Origin: Pseudomonadota bacterium
GTDB lineage: Bacteria; Myxococcota_A; UBA9160; SZUA-336
NCBI GenBank assembly: GCA_003247575.1
Contig: QJZC01000005.1
Span: 1 to 61,199 of the forward strand
DNA: 61,199 nucleotides
Reading direction: 5' to 3'
Shown: piece by piece, positions 1-9,258 of the stretch
How positions within the stretch are numbered: position 1 is the first letter of the stretch
Layout: each line of letters begins with the position of its first letter
Translations under genes and position numbers: made by a program
Notes under the pieces: generated by a model
Told to the model about the DNA's origin: nothing
The model's input: the letters and a program-made list of their open reading frames with translations, nothing else
The model's database searches: none

Positions 1-1200
1 CTTTGAGAGCGCCTCTGCGATGTCGTCGTCGCTCAATCCGGCCTCAGCCAGAACCCGTTCGCTGTCCGCGCCGAGAGTCGGGGCCGCTCGCTTCGTGGGC
101 ATTGGGTGTGCCGACAGACGAATCGGAGCCGCGACGGTTTCGAAGCTTCCGGCCGTCGGGTGTTCGATGGTCGCGAACATCCCAGCGGCCCGCGCTTGCG
201 GATCGCGAACCGCTTCGAGCACGGTTCGTACGGGCGCCCAGATCAGAGAGAACTTCTCGAGCTTCTCCTCCCACTCTGCCAGCGAATGCTTGCGAAAGCA
301 TTCATCCAGGATACGAACCAGGTCGCCGCTGTTGCGGAAGCGCTCTCGCGGGCCCGAGAAGCGTGGGTCTTCGACCAGCTCCGCGAGTCCGATGGCTTCG
401 CAGAGAACGGGCCAGTAGCGAACGGAATCGATCATCACCAGAAACAGGTAGCGGTCATCGCGCGTAGGATAGTGATTCCACAGTGGATTGCGCGGACGCA
501 TGCGGTCGTGATGGGCGGGCTCGATTCCACTCGCGAGCGCCGGGGCGACGTCGTTGCCGAGGATGTAGAGGCCGGTGTGCATGAGCGACACCTCGACGAC
601 CTGTCCCTCTCCCGTCTGATCCCGCGTACGCAGCGCGGCGAGCACGCCGGAGGTGAGGGCGAGAGCCGCAGCGTGGTCACCGACGCCCCCTCGCTGCCAG
701 CTCGGGGGAACGCCCTGATCGTGCATCAGGTCCATGATTCCGGTGCGCGCCCAGTAGGCTGCGTAGTCGAAGGCCGGACGATCGTGTTCCGGACCCTGGC
801 TGCCATAGCCGCTGAGAGAAGCGTAGATCAGACGCGGATGCCGTTCTCGAAGCGTCTTGGCGTCGAGGCCGAAGCGTTGCTGCCGACTCGGCAGGAGATT
901 CGTCAGCACGATGTCGGCTCGTGCGATCACTCGCTCGAGCGCGGACAGGGCGGCAGGCTGGGTCAGATCGAGGGTGAGCGACCGCTTGCCTCGGTTATCC
1001 ATCTGGAAGTGGGCGGACTCCGGAAAGGCGGAGCCCGTGAAACCGGAGCGGTGCGGTGTGGCGCCTCGCATCAGCTCCCCCTCGGGAACTTCGACCTTGA
1101 TCACCTCGGCACCCAGGTCGGCGAGCAGGGTGCCGGCCGCCGGGACGGCGACGAAGCTGGCGACTTCGACGATGCGAATTCCCGAAAGCGGGCTCGTCAT
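1..1200 (-). CDS. Family III CoA-transferase (CaiB/BaiF), 3' end outside the window
   Basis: Read from the ATG at 1200 leftwards, the frame stays open for 400 codons to the window edge, so the C-terminus is cut off. The N-terminus (LSGIRIVEVASFVAVPAAG, then LLADLGAEVIKVE) is the standard opening of CaiB/BaiF enzymes, which move CoA between carboxylic acids. The last visible stretch (ERVLAEAGLSDDDIAE) is typical of the family C-terminus, so little is missing. A GAGAGGAG ribosome site lies just upstream of the ATG. It follows the alpha/beta hydrolase at 1253 by 52 bp on the same strand, so the two are probably co-transcribed. The substrate cannot be told. An alpha-methylacyl-CoA racemase role is possible; a second family member sits at 6545. 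Confidence 0.88.
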   Translation of the reverse strand, partial: MTSPLSGIRIVEVASFVAVPAAGTLLADLGAEVIKVEVPEGELMRGATPHRSGFTGSAFPESAHFQMDNRGKRSLTLDLTQPAALSALERVIARADIVLTNLLPSRQQRFGLDAKTLRERHPRLIYASLSGYGSQGPEHDRPAFDYAAYWARTGIMDLMHDQGVPPSWQRGGVGDHAAALALTSGVLAALRTRDQTGEGQVVEVSLMHTGLYILGNDVAPALASGIEPAHHDRMRPRNPLWNHYPTRDDRYLFLVMIDSVRYWPVLCEAIGLAELVEDPRFSGPRERFRNSGDLVRILDECFRKHSLAEWEEKLEKFSLIWAPVRTVLEAVRDPQARAAGMFATIEHPTAGSFETVAAPIRLSAHPMPTKRAAPTLGADSERVLAEAGLSDDDIAEALSK

Positions 1201-1252
1201 GGGGACTCCTCTCGATGTGACTCGCGATCGGCTGAGCTCGATCCGAGTCGGA

Positions 1253-2101
1253 TCAGGCGTTGCGGACTCGCTCGAGGTGGGCTCGGATCGCTGCGAGCCA
1301 AGCGTCCGTGGCTTCTTGCTGAGCGCTGTGGGCAGCGTCGGGAATCACTTCCTTGTGTGCGTGCGGGATGCCCTGCGCCAGGGCCTCCGCCGGCTGCATG
1401 AAGGCATCGTCCTGGTCGCCGACGATGATCGTCGTAGGGCAGCGGATCTCGTTCAGTCGCGGCTCGACCGACGCTTGAGTCGAGAGGGCCGTGCCGAGTG
1501 CGAGGAAGCCCTCCGGGTCCATCTGCTCCAGGCGCGTCGTCGTGCGCTGCCAGAAAGACTCCTCGCCCTGCTGCTCCATCCAGCGCTTTGCGGCGGGCGC
1601 CAGCCTGGATTCGCGTTTCTCTCCTTCCCGCATTACCCACGCGATGGCACCCATGCCGGCGAGGCGGCCCAAGCGGGCGCCGCCGCGCAGGATCGCGTCG
1701 GAGGCCAGCGGCACGCCATAGGGCGACGTGTTCATGAGGATCAGGGAGCGCACCAGATCCGGTCGTGCCAGCGCGAAGCGCAGGGCCACCATGCCGCCGA
1801 GCGAGTGCCCGAGCAGGTCCCAGGGGCCCAGCGCGAGCGCGGCGTGAAACGCCTCGAGATCGAGCGCCAGCTGATCGAGCGTGTAGGTCTTGGCTTTCCG
1901 GGTCTTTGTTGACCCTCCGTGCCCACGCTGGTCGAGCGCGATCGTGCGGCCCATTTCGCCCAGCTGAGGCAGCACCTCTTTCCAGTCGTCTCGGGAGCCA
2001 GTAAAGCCATGCACCAGCACCAGGGGAACAGATCCCTGGCCCCAATCTTCATACTCGAGCTCTATGCCTGTGCCGATGCCGGCACGCTGGACCTTGCCCA
2101 T
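1253..2101 (-). CDS. Alpha/beta hydrolase
   Basis: This 282-residue protein has the full alpha/beta-hydrolase signature set. The oxyanion motif HGFTG is at residues 31-35, DQRGHGGS follows near residue 57, and the nucleophile elbow GHSLGG puts the catalytic Ser at residue 100. A late acid (IVGDQDD) and a catalytic His (IPDAAHS) complete the triad. No signal peptide is seen, so it should be cytoplasmic. It is the first gene of a leftward pair with the CoA-transferase, which suggests work on an ester or thioester of the same pathway. The substrate is unknown. It is divergent from the SDR gene, sharing a 132-bp intergenic region. Confidence 0.9.
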   Translation of the reverse strand: MGKVQRAGIGTGIELEYEDWGQGSVPLVLVHGFTGSRDDWKEVLPQLGEMGRTIALDQRGHGGSTKTRKAKTYTLDQLALDLEAFHAALALGPWDLLGHSLGGMVALRFALARPDLVRSLILMNTSPYGVPLASDAILRGGARLGRLAGMGAIAWVMREGEKRESRLAPAAKRWMEQQGEESFWQRTTTRLEQMDPEGFLALGTALSTQASVEPRLNEIRCPTTIIVGDQDDAFMQPAEALAQGIPHAHKEVIPDAAHSAQQEATDAWLAAIRAHLERVRNA

Positions 2102-2233
2102 GTGGCACAGTTTACCCGAGTTGTCCGGTCAGGAGGGAGCTTGGTTGCCGCGTGTCGCAGGATGCCAGTGTCGCACTGCGTGCGCTGCTGCGGGTATGAT
2201 GCCGCGAGTTTCGTTGCTCAGGAAAGGAATCGC

Positions 2234-3016
2234 ATGCAGCTCCCGCAGTTCTCGTTGGAAGGAAAGGTGGCCCTGGTGACCGGAGGCAGTCGTGGCATCG
2301 GGGCAGCTGCCGCGCGCCTGCTTGCCGACGCCGGGGCAGATGTCGCGGTCTCGAGCCGCAAGCTACCCGACCTGGAGAAGGTGGCCGCCGAGGTCCGTGA
2401 GCGCGGCCGCCGTTCCCTCGCGCTGACGGCCCACGCCGGACGCATGGACGAGATTTCGTCGCTCGTGGATCGGGTCGTGGGTGAGCTCGGTCGGCTCGAT
2501 GTCCTGGTCAACAATGCGGGTACGAGCTTCTTCGCGCCCGCGATCGACATGGAGGAGAAGGCTTGGGACTCCGTGTTCAACCTCGATCTCAAGGGCCTCT
2601 TCTTCCTGAGCCAAGCGGCAGCTCGAGTCATGCGTGAGCAAGGCGGCGGAAGCATCATCAACATCTCGTCGATCAGCGGCATCCGAGTGCAGGTCTCGAG
2701 CGGACACTACTCGATTGCCAAGGCCGGCGTCATCATGGCGACCAAGGTGATGGCGCGCGAGTGGGCGCCGCTCGGCATCCGCGCGAACTGCATCGCACCG
2801 GGTGCGATCGAGACACGCCTCTACGATGCGATCTATTCGCAGCTACCCGAGGAACGTGCCGAGCAAGCGAAGAACGAAGCTCGGCGACGCATTCCGATGG
2901 CGCGTGTCGGCAAACCCGAGGAGATCGCAGACGCGATCCTGTTCCTGGCCTCCGACGCCTCGAGCTACATGACGGGTCAGACCTTCGCCGTAGACGGTGG
3001 AGCGTTGCTCGTCTGA
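2234..3016 (+). CDS. Short-chain dehydrogenase/reductase (SDR)
   Basis: The product is a 260-residue classical SDR, the usual family length. The Rossmann motif TGGSRGIG is at 16-23, NNAG at 93-96, the catalytic Ser at about 145 and the YxxxK pair at Tyr159/Lys163. The end (YMTGQTFAVDGGALL) is the normal C-terminal strand. The ATG at 2234 was chosen because AGGAAAGGA lies just upstream and the SDR homology begins directly after it; the frame is open further upstream but without similarity. It probably acts as an NAD(P)-dependent 3-oxoacyl or alcohol dehydrogenase. The substrate is not determinable. Its 3' end overlaps the convergent PilZ-like gene by 40 bp. Confidence 0.93.
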   Translation: MQLPQFSLEGKVALVTGGSRGIGAAAARLLADAGADVAVSSRKLPDLEKVAAEVRERGRRSLALTAHAGRMDEISSLVDRVVGELGRLDVLVNNAGTSFFAPAIDMEEKAWDSVFNLDLKGLFFLSQAAARVMREQGGGSIINISSISGIRVQVSSGHYSIAKAGVIMATKVMAREWAPLGIRANCIAPGAIETRLYDAIYSQLPEERAEQAKNEARRRIPMARVGKPEEIADAILFLASDASSYMTGQTFAVDGGALLV

Positions 3017-3483
3017 CCGCTGCGCAGATGGGCCCGGGATACCGCCAGGAAGGACTCGAGCGCCTCGGGATCGAACACCTCGAGCTCGAAGCCTGCGCGC
3101 GCGGTCCGCTGCTCGTCGCTGGACGGGCTCGTGGTCGTCGAGCGGACACAGCCTTCCACCTCGTGCGTGTAGCGCCGTGTGCCCTGAATCAGGAGGGTGA
3201 TCTTGTCGCCGACGTCGGGCATCCCTTCTACACCGGAGGCGCCGATGCGTACAAAGAGCGAGCGCGGACCGATCTCGTCGATCGAGCCTTCCACGTCCCG
3301 GTCGCCCGCGTCGTACCAGCAGAGGTAGAACTCCTGCGAGCGTTCCAACTGCGATTTCGATGTCGAGGCCCCGGGAGTCCCCGGAGCGGAGGTTTTTCGC
3401 TCGGAGGGCTCTTCGGCAGACAGGTCGGCGCGGTTCGAGGCGGTCATCTCGTTTGCTTGGATCGGTCGCCTGTCCCCGTGCAT
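2977..3483 (-). CDS. Degenerate PilZ-like protein
   Basis: Frame of 168 residues from the ATG at 3483, which has a GGGAGC site upstream; a shorter start at 3447 has a weaker site. Roughly residues 50-140 read like a PilZ beta barrel: FYLCWYDAGDRDVEGSI, then SLFVRIG and GDKITLLIQ, then a final FELEVFDPE strand. The cyclic-di-GMP ligands of true PilZ domains (RxxxR and D/NxSxxG) are not present. The second is replaced by DEIGPRSLF. It may be a non-binding PilZ fold, and the assignment is structural inference. The N-terminal 45 residues are polar and low in complexity. The gene is convergent with the SDR and overlaps it by 40 bp. Confidence 0.6.
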   Translation of the reverse strand: MHGDRRPIQANEMTASNRADLSAEEPSERKTSAPGTPGASTSKSQLERSQEFYLCWYDAGDRDVEGSIDEIGPRSLFVRIGASGVEGMPDVGDKITLLIQGTRRYTHEVEGCVRSTTTSPSSDEQRTARAGFELEVFDPEALESFLAVSRAHLRSGQTSNAPPSTAKV

Positions 3484-3579
3484 TGAGCGCTCCCGCGGCG
3501 CGCGCGCCGGGCCTGCAACTCGACGGTGGCTTCGCCATATTCGCGGGGCTCGCGCGGTGCGAGTGTGGGAGGGGGCAGG

Positions 3580-4578
3580 ATGGCGAGCGAGCGGGCAGAG
3601 CGAGTGAGGCAGCCAGTGCTGCTCATTCACGGAGGGGCGGGTCCCACGACCCGGTCTATTCTTTCTCCCGCGCAACGGGCGACGGCGCGAGAAGGGCTGG
3701 GCCGCGCGCTCGTGGCAGGTCAGCGAGTGCTACTCGCAGGGGGTGGAGCCCTCGAAGCCGTGCTCGAGGCCGTAGCCGTGCTCGAGGACGAGCCGAGCTT
3801 CAACGCCGGCCGTGGAGCGGTCTTGCGCGACGACGGTGCCGCCGTGCTGGATGCCTCGGTGATGCGCGGCGCGGATCGTAGCGCCGGCGCGGCCGCGGGG
3901 TTGCGACGCGTGCGGAATCCGATTCGTGCGGCGGAGTGGGTTCGCTCCCAGGGCCGTTACGTGCTGCTCGTAGGAGATCGTGCGGACGAGGATGCCGCTC
4001 GCGCGGGCCTGCGCCTCGAGGATCCGAGCTACTTCGTCCTGTCCGAGCGCGAGACCCAGCTCGAGCTTGCGCGCCGGAGTGGGCGCATCGAGCTCGATCG
4101 TGCGGAGCCGGCTGCTGCCAGCGGCTGCGAGACCTCCGAGGGATGCTCCGGGGGGACTGTGGGGGCGGTCGCCCTGGACTGCGCGGGTCATTTGGCGGCG
4201 GCGACGTCTACCGGTGGGATGACGAATGCCGCCGCACATCGAGTGGGAGACTCGCCGCTGATCGGGGCCGGAACCTGGGCGGACGATCGCAGCTGCGCCG
4301 TGTCCGCGACCGGGGCCGGTGAGGCGTTCATTCGAGCGGCATTCGCGCATCAGGTCTCCGCACGAATTCTATTCGGCGCGAGTAACCTGCAAGAGGCCTG
4401 CGACGCGGCTCTCGGCGAGGCTCTGAGCCTCGGGGGCCGGGGTGGCTGTATTGCCGTGGGTGCGGATGGGGCCTTCAGTATGCCGTTCAATACGCCTTGT
4501 ATGCCGCGTGGCTGTGTTCGAGGCGAAGCGGATGCCGCGGTCGCGCTCTTCGCAGAGGAGGCGCTCGTGCCCGTCTAG
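3580..4578 (+). CDS. Isoaspartyl peptidase / L-asparaginase (Ntn hydrolase)
   Basis: A 332-residue plant-type asparaginase. These proenzymes cleave themselves before a Thr that becomes the nucleophile, then hydrolyse isoaspartyl dipeptides or asparagine. Seen here: PVLLIHGGAG near the N-terminus, FNAGRGAVL, and the cleavage site CSGGTVGAVALD with Thr193 as predicted nucleophile. STGGMTNA and the substrate loop GAGTWAD follow. Length fits the family. The ATG at 3580 has a GGGAGGGGGCAGG purine stretch directly upstream. There is no signal peptide, so it is cytosolic protein-repair or peptide-turnover chemistry. It is divergent from the PilZ-like gene (96 bp apart). There is no obvious operon partner. 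Confidence 0.9.
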   Translation: MASERAERVRQPVLLIHGGAGPTTRSILSPAQRATAREGLGRALVAGQRVLLAGGGALEAVLEAVAVLEDEPSFNAGRGAVLRDDGAAVLDASVMRGADRSAGAAAGLRRVRNPIRAAEWVRSQGRYVLLVGDRADEDAARAGLRLEDPSYFVLSERETQLELARRSGRIELDRAEPAAASGCETSEGCSGGTVGAVALDCAGHLAAATSTGGMTNAAAHRVGDSPLIGAGTWADDRSCAVSATGAGEAFIRAAFAHQVSARILFGASNLQEACDAALGEALSLGGRGGCIAVGADGAFSMPFNTPCMPRGCVRGEADAAVALFAEEALVPV

Positions 4579-4632
4579 AGGCCTCGACCGCGCTGATGCT
4601 GGGCTGTTCGGGCCGGAGGTCCAGCAAGCAGG

Positions 4633-5679
4633 TCAGAGCTTGGGGCACACCATGCGGCAGGGAAGGTGTGTCGTGATGGTCGACCCGTTTGCACAGTGGC
4701 AGGCGCCGTCGTCGGAGCGTTTGAGATCGCGCCTGCCGATGCTGTTCCCCTCGTCTGGGAGCGCACCTGGTGCGCACGCGATCCCATCATCGTGGCAGCC
4801 CGGCTCGAGCCAAGTTCCTGTGGTGGGGATTTGGCCGGCCGGATCTCGGGCATCGAAGAAGCGGATCGGCAAGGTGCTGGCGTGATTCTGATGGTCTGGT
4901 TTCCACACGGAAAAGTGTAGGTGGGGTCCGGTCGAGTAGCCGGTGTTCCCGCTGAATCCGATCACGTCTCCAACCCGGATCCGCATGCCCTCGCGAACGC
5001 CCGCACCCGGGTCCAGGTGCGCGTACGTCGCCACGGTGCGATCGTCGTGCAGAACGTACACGGCGTTGGCCTTCGCCAGGTAGTCGTCGCTGATCCCGTG
5101 CTTGGTGTAGCCGTCGTTCACCATTACGACGGTGCCGGAGCGCGCGGCGAGCACTGGAGTTCCGACGGGCATGGCGAAGTCGAATGCATACGCGTGCGCC
5201 CCATTGTGCGTGAACGTGCCGTTGTTCCCCTGCGAGACCAGGCGCGCTTCGAGGCCGCCGAACGGCATGCGGTAACGGTAGTTGTCGTTGTGAGTCGCGT
5301 TCGGATCGCCGACGACCCAGGACCAGCGGTAGCGGTAGCTCCACCCCGCGCTTTCGCTTCTGGGAAGGAACTGGGCGATCTTGCGGAACCCACCGGCCGG
5401 AACCAGCTGGACCGGCGGCAGCTTCGGGTAGGCCTCCAGATTCTGCGTCTGTACCGCGATGCGAATCGACACCGGTGCAGCGGTCTGGTTGATGGCGTGG
5501 AAGACTACCGCGCGTCCTTCCTGTCCGGTGTCGATACAGATCGATCCCTGGCAGCTGCGGTCCGCTAGGGCTGGCGAGGCGTCTGCGAGCCAAGCACCCA
5601 CGAAAAGCGCCAACCCTGCAGCGCATGTGCGCCGTATGCGCGCAGCCGAGGGCCGACGGTGCGGACGTATGGAGTGCAT
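4633..5679 (-). CDS. Secreted M23-family (LytM-type) peptidase
   Basis: The 348-residue product begins with an Arg-rich n-region, a hydrophobic core and an Ala-x-Ala-type site (SPALA) near residue 40, so it should be exported. After a beta-rich N-domain comes the M23 core: HAYAFDFAMPVGTPV, GTVVMVNDG, TYAHLDPG, GDVIGFSGNTGYSTGPHLHF. GPHLHF carries the conserved HxH zinc ligands. M23 enzymes cut peptidoglycan cross-bridges or act as degenerate activators. The C-terminal 70 residues are rich in Cys (six), which suggests disulphides in the periplasm. An AGGGAGA ribosome site precedes the ATG. It is divergent from yciO. Confidence 0.88.
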   Translation of the reverse strand: MHSIRPHRRPSAARIRRTCAAGLALFVGAWLADASPALADRSCQGSICIDTGQEGRAVVFHAINQTAAPVSIRIAVQTQNLEAYPKLPPVQLVPAGGFRKIAQFLPRSESAGWSYRYRWSWVVGDPNATHNDNYRYRMPFGGLEARLVSQGNNGTFTHNGAHAYAFDFAMPVGTPVLAARSGTVVMVNDGYTKHGISDDYLAKANAVYVLHDDRTVATYAHLDPGAGVREGMRIRVGDVIGFSGNTGYSTGPHLHFSVWKPDHQNHASTLPIRFFDARDPAGQIPTTGTWLEPGCHDDGIACAPGALPDEGNSIGRRDLKRSDDGACHCANGSTITTHLPCRMVCPKL

Positions 5680-5882
5680 GGATCGTTCTCCCTGACGGAA
5701 TCTGCCTCCGCCTTCGGGGTACGTATCGGCGTGGCGCTCGGGAGCTGTACAGTCGCCAAGGTCCGTCTACGCGCAGTTCCGAGCCGAGCCTTACACCTCT
5801 GCCTAGCCTCCCGCCTGAGCCGGTCGTCCCAGGTGTAGATGGAAGGGACCGGCCTGCGACTGCTACCCTCAGCCGACAAACC

Positions 5883-6503
5883 ATGACGCAATTCTTTCAG
5901 GTTCACCCCGACAATCCCCAGCGACGTCTCGTCTTCCAGGCTGCCGAAATCCTCCGGAAGTCCGGCGTCATCGTCTATCCCACCGACTCTGCCTATGCGC
6001 TCGGCTGCCGCATCGGCGAGAGAGCCGCGCTGGATCGGATTAGGACGTTGCGGCAGCTGGATGCGCGCCATCACTTTACGTTGGCCTGCCGCAGCGTGAG
6101 CGAGATTGCGAGCTACGCCCGCATCAGCGATCCAGCGTACCGCCTGATCCGCGCTTGCACGCCCGGCCCGTACACCTTCATCCTGCCTGGCACCAAGCTC
6201 GTTCCCAAGCGGCTGATGCATCCCAAGCAGCGTACGATCGGAATTCGTGTGCCGAATTCGCCCATCGCGCAGGCGCTGCTCGAGCAGCTCGAGGAGCCGC
6301 TCATGACGACGACCTTGCTGCTTCCCGGAGACGACTATCCGATGACGGATCCGGAGGAGATCCGAAAGCAGCTGGCGCGCCAAGTCGATCTGGTCATCGA
6401 CGGAGGCTTCGGAACCCTCGAGCCGACGACTCTGGTCGATCTCACCGAGGACGTTCCCGAGGTTCTGCGGGTCGGGCTCGGCGATCCCGGCGTGTTTCAA
6501 TAG
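5883..6503 (+). CDS. yciO: YciO/Sua5-YrdC family protein
   Basis: A 206-residue protein, the same length as E. coli YciO and alike along its whole length by recall: FFQVHPDNPQRRL at the start, VIVYPTDSAYALGC, RTLRQLDARHHFTL, TPGPYTFILPGTK, KRTIG-like and RVPNSPIAQALLE. The YrdC fold makes threonylcarbamoyl-AMP for tRNA t6A. YciO is a relative whose own role is less settled, so I do not call it the main TsaC/Sua5. It stands alone, divergent from the M23 peptidase and convergent with the racemase gene; a hairpin separates it from the latter. No ribosome site is clear just upstream of the ATG. Confidence 0.9.
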   Translation: MTQFFQVHPDNPQRRLVFQAAEILRKSGVIVYPTDSAYALGCRIGERAALDRIRTLRQLDARHHFTLACRSVSEIASYARISDPAYRLIRACTPGPYTFILPGTKLVPKRLMHPKQRTIGIRVPNSPIAQALLEQLEEPLMTTTLLLPGDDYPMTDPEEIRKQLARQVDLVIDGGFGTLEPTTLVDLTEDVPEVLRVGLGDPGVFQ

Positions 6504-6522
6504 CACGGCGGACTCGTACGGC

Positions 6523-6547
6523 TGACGCGGACGGCGGACCCGCGTCA
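6523..6547. terminator. Hairpin between convergent yciO and racemase genes
   Basis: TGACGCGG (6523-6530) and CCGCGTCA (6540-6547) form a perfect 8-bp stem with a 9-base loop. The right arm overlaps the stop codon of the minus-strand racemase gene. There is no T-tract on either side. It could end or pause transcription from both directions. Confidence 0.45.
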
Positions 6548-7720
6548 GGCGATGGCGCCCGCCTCCCGTAGCGCGGCAATCTCCGTCTCCGAGAAGTCCC
6601 ATGCGCGCAGCGCTTGGTCCGTGTGGTCGCCCGGGCGCGCAGGGGGCGATTGCACGCTTCCGGGCGTGCGGCTGAAGCGGGGAACCGGGCCGGGCTGCTC
6701 GATGCCCGCGACCTGCACGAAGGTTCCCCGGGCGCGATTGTGCGGGTGGTCGGCCGCTTCGTCGATCCGCAGCACGGGGGCGAAGCAGACGTCGGTTCCT
6801 TCGAGGAGCTCGCACCACTCCGCCTGCGTGCGAGTCTTGAACAGCTCGCGCAGTCGCTCTCGCAGGAGCGGCCAGCGGCTGCGATCCATCTGCGCCGGCA
6901 GAGGGGCGGGCGCCCAGACGTCCGCCAAGCCCACGCGTTCGACGAAGTCGGCGTAGAACTGGGGCTCGAGGGCGCCCAGTGAGATGTACCGCTGATCGGC
7001 GGTCTCGTACACATCGTAGAACGGTGCGCCCGTGTCGAGCAGGTTCGTTCCACGCTCGGAGCTCCATAAGCCCGCGTGCCGCATGCCGTGGATCAGGGTC
7101 ATGAGCGATGCGGCTCCGTCGACCATGGCTGCGTCCACCACCTGCCCGCGGCCCGACCGGGTGCACTCGAAGAGTGCTGCCAGGATTCCGAACGCCAGGA
7201 GCATGCCACCGCCACCGAAGTCCCCCACGAGATTGAGTGGAGGCACCGGGGCCTCGCCCTGGCGGCCGATCGGATCGAGGGCACCCGCGAGCGAGATGTA
7301 GTTGATGTCGTGTCCCGCGGCGTGCGCGAGCGGTCCCTCCTGCCCCCAGCCCGTCATGCGCCCGTAGACGAGTCGCGAGTTCCGGTTCAAGCACGCGTCT
7401 GGACCCAGCCCGAGACGCTCCATGACGCCGGGCCGGAAGCCTTCGATCAAGGCGTCCGCCTGCTCGATCAGGCGGAAGGCCGTCTCGAGCCCCTCCGGGT
7501 GCTTGAGGTCGAGGCCCACACTGCGGCGCCCTCGGGCCAGTAGGTCCAGCGATGGCGCCGCCGCTTCTCCGGTAGACGTCGATCGGCGCGCGCGCACCGC
7601 GGCGGCGCGCTCCAGCCGCACCACATCGGCGCCCAGATCTGCGAGCAGCATCGCGCAGTAGGGTCCAGGCCCAATCCCGGCAAATTCGACCACCTTGAGT
7701 CCTGTGAGAGGTCCGCTCAT
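6545..7720 (-). CDS. Alpha-methylacyl-CoA racemase-like family III CoA-transferase
   Basis: 391 residues from the ATG at 7720, which has GAAGGA upstream. The opening [20 protein letters not shown] and [14 protein letters not shown] are family III hallmarks. Residues that act as acid/base in mycobacterial alpha-methylacyl-CoA racemase are kept: [13 protein letters not shown] (His137, Asp138) and VGDFGGGGM (Asp167). This makes racemase a better call than generic CoA-transferase. The enzyme inverts the 2-methyl centre of branched acyl-CoAs before beta-oxidation, which fits the divergent thiolase at 8059. The two share a 338-bp regulatory region with repeats. I infer a branched-fatty-acid or steroid side-chain degradation role. 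Confidence 0.87.
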   Translation of the reverse strand: MSGPLTGLKVVEFAGIGPGPYCAMLLADLGADVVRLERAAAVRARRSTSTGEAAAPSLDLLARGRRSVGLDLKHPEGLETAFRLIEQADALIEGFRPGVMERLGLGPDACLNRNSRLVYGRMTGWGQEGPLAHAAGHDINYISLAGALDPIGRQGEAPVPPLNLVGDFGGGGMLLAFGILAALFECTRSGRGQVVDAAMVDGAASLMTLIHGMRHAGLWSSERGTNLLDTGAPFYDVYETADQRYISLGALEPQFYADFVERVGLADVWAPAPLPAQMDRSRWPLLRERLRELFKTRTQAEWCELLEGTDVCFAPVLRIDEAADHPHNRARGTFVQVAGIEQPGPVPRFSRTPGSVQSPPARPGDHTDQALRAWDFSETEIAALREAGAIA

Positions 7721-8058
7721 CGTCCTGGATTCCTTCGTTGGGTTCCGAGTCCAGTGGGTTCTTCCGAGTCCAGTGGGCTTCGAGCCCAGTGCGCGCCCGA
7801 GCCCCCAGGGGCGGGGGCGAAAGGGGGCCATTGTGGCACGGCAGCCGCGCCGCACGCGATGCACGGCGGTCCGGAAGTCCGAGGCTGCACTCTGCTCCCG
7901 GTCTTCCGCCCGTAGGCGCGCTGTGTGTGGGCGGTATGTGGGGGGGCGGCGCCAAGGGCGGGTGTTATGATCTGGACTCGTTCGCCTACCTAATAAATGT
8001 AGGGACGGCCCTATTGCGCATGCGGTGAATGCGCTCCAGCGGGGCCGAGGAGAGACAG
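7721..8058. promoter_or_regulatory. Divergent regulatory region between racemase and thiolase
   Basis: The 338-bp region has no credible gene. It holds a 16-bp repeat near the racemase start (listed separately) and, nearer the thiolase, an AT-rich patch around 7987-8010 (CCTAC-N9-GTAGG) that could be an operator within the promoter area. The palindrome CGCATGCG lies close to the thiolase leader. A TetR/FadR-type regulator is a reasonable guess but none is encoded beside it. Confidence 0.4.
7743..7793. repeat. Three tandem copies of a 16-bp repeat
   Basis: TTCCGAGTCCAGTGGG occurs exactly at 7743-7758 and again at 7762-7777. A third, decayed copy (TTCGAGCCCAGTGCG) is at 7779-7793. Spacing is 19 then 17 bp, close to two helical turns. 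It lies 22 bp upstream of the minus-strand racemase start. Confidence 0.7.
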
Positions 8059-9246
8059 ATGGCTCGCGAGGCAGTGATCGTGGACAGCGTGCGCACTCCC
8101 TTGTGCAAGGCGCACCGAGGCTCCTTCAACCTGACCCGCCCGGATGACATGCTGGCCTTCTGTCTGGAGCAGCTGTTCGTCCGGAATCCCCAGGTCGACA
8201 AGGCTTCGGTCGGCGATGTCATCGCGGGCTGTGGGATGCCCGAGGGCCCTCAGGGTATGAACGTGGCGCGCATCGCCCTGATGCTCGCCGGCCTGCCCGC
8301 GTCCGTGGCGGGTACCACGGTGAATCGCTTCTGCTCGTCGGGGTCTCAAGCTGTGGCGATGGCGGCGCACCAGATCGCCTACGAAGGCTGCGACGTGGCC
8401 ATCGGCGCTGGCGTCGAAACCATCACGATGATGCAGGATGGCACGCAGAACACGAATCGACTGGTGAACCCGCACGCGCGCGAACGCTTCCCCGGGCTCT
8501 ACTTCCCGATGGGGATCACGGCCGAGGTCGTTGCCGAGCGCTACGGGATCTCGCGCGAAGACCAGGACAAGTACGGACTCCAGAGTCAGCAGCGCTATGC
8601 CGCCGCGGTAGAGCGCGGCTACATCGCGCAGGAAATCGTGCCCATGAAGGTTACGCGCAAGGTGATGAAGAAGGGAGAGGAGCCGTACGACCAGGAGGCC
8701 ACGGTGAGCGAGGATGAGTGTAACCGTCCGGACACGACGCTCGAGGGCCTCGCCAAGCTCAAGCCGTCCTTCAAAGAAGACGGTACGGTCACTGCTGGCA
8801 ACGCCAGCCAGTTGTCCGACGGCGCTTCCGCATGCTTGCTCATGTCGGCGGAGCGGGCCAAGCAGCTCGGGATCGAGCCACTCGGCGTGTATCGCGGGAC
8901 GGCTGTCGCAGGCTGTGAACCCGACGAGATGGGCGTCGGGCCCGTCTACGCAGTGCCCAAGCTGTTGAAGCAGCAGGGGGTCTCGCTCGATCAGATCGAC
9001 GTGATCGAGCTGAACGAGGCCTTCGCCTCGCAGGTGCTGCGCTGTCAGCGCGTGCTGGATCTCGACAACGAGAAGCTGAATCCGAACGGTGGATCGATCG
9101 CCATCGGTCACCCCTTTGGGATGACCGGATCTCGTCTCACCGGCTGCGCGCTGCGGGAGCTCAGGCGGCGTGGTGGGCGCTATGCCATGGTGACGATGTG
9201 CATTGGTGGAGGGCAGGGTCTGGCCTCCTTGTTCGAGGCCTGCTGA
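8059..9246 (+). CDS. Thiolase (acetyl-CoA acyltransferase)
   Basis: A 395-residue thiolase, the standard length. The acylated Cys is residue 92 ([12 protein letters not shown]). The later catalytic set is intact: [24 protein letters not shown] with the base His, and MCIGGGQG with the second Cys. Thiolases condense two acyl-CoAs or cleave 3-ketoacyl-CoA in beta-oxidation. The ATG at 8059 is chosen because GAGGAGAG precedes it and the family starts with a VIVDSVRTP strand; an upstream start would add ten unrelated residues. It is divergent from the racemase gene, which suggests joint regulation. A hairpin lies 13 bp after the stop. Confidence 0.95.
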   Translation: MAREAVIVDSVRTPLCKAHRGSFNLTRPDDMLAFCLEQLFVRNPQVDKASVGDVIAGCGMPEGPQGMNVARIALMLAGLPASVAGTTVNRFCSSGSQAVAMAAHQIAYEGCDVAIGAGVETITMMQDGTQNTNRLVNPHARERFPGLYFPMGITAEVVAERYGISREDQDKYGLQSQQRYAAAVERGYIAQEIVPMKVTRKVMKKGEEPYDQEATVSEDECNRPDTTLEGLAKLKPSFKEDGTVTAGNASQLSDGASACLLMSAERAKQLGIEPLGVYRGTAVAGCEPDEMGVGPVYAVPKLLKQQGVSLDQIDVIELNEAFASQVLRCQRVLDLDNEKLNPNGGSIAIGHPFGMTGSRLTGCALRELRRRGGRYAMVTMCIGGGQGLASLFEAC

Positions 9247-9258
9247 CCCGAGCAGCCC

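Noticed and set aside
5565..7955. Very long minus-strand open frame (796 codons) across yciO and the racemase gene
   Set aside because: It runs antisense to yciO and in a different frame from the racemase gene. The translation is Arg/Ala-rich with no family match; it arises from high GC.
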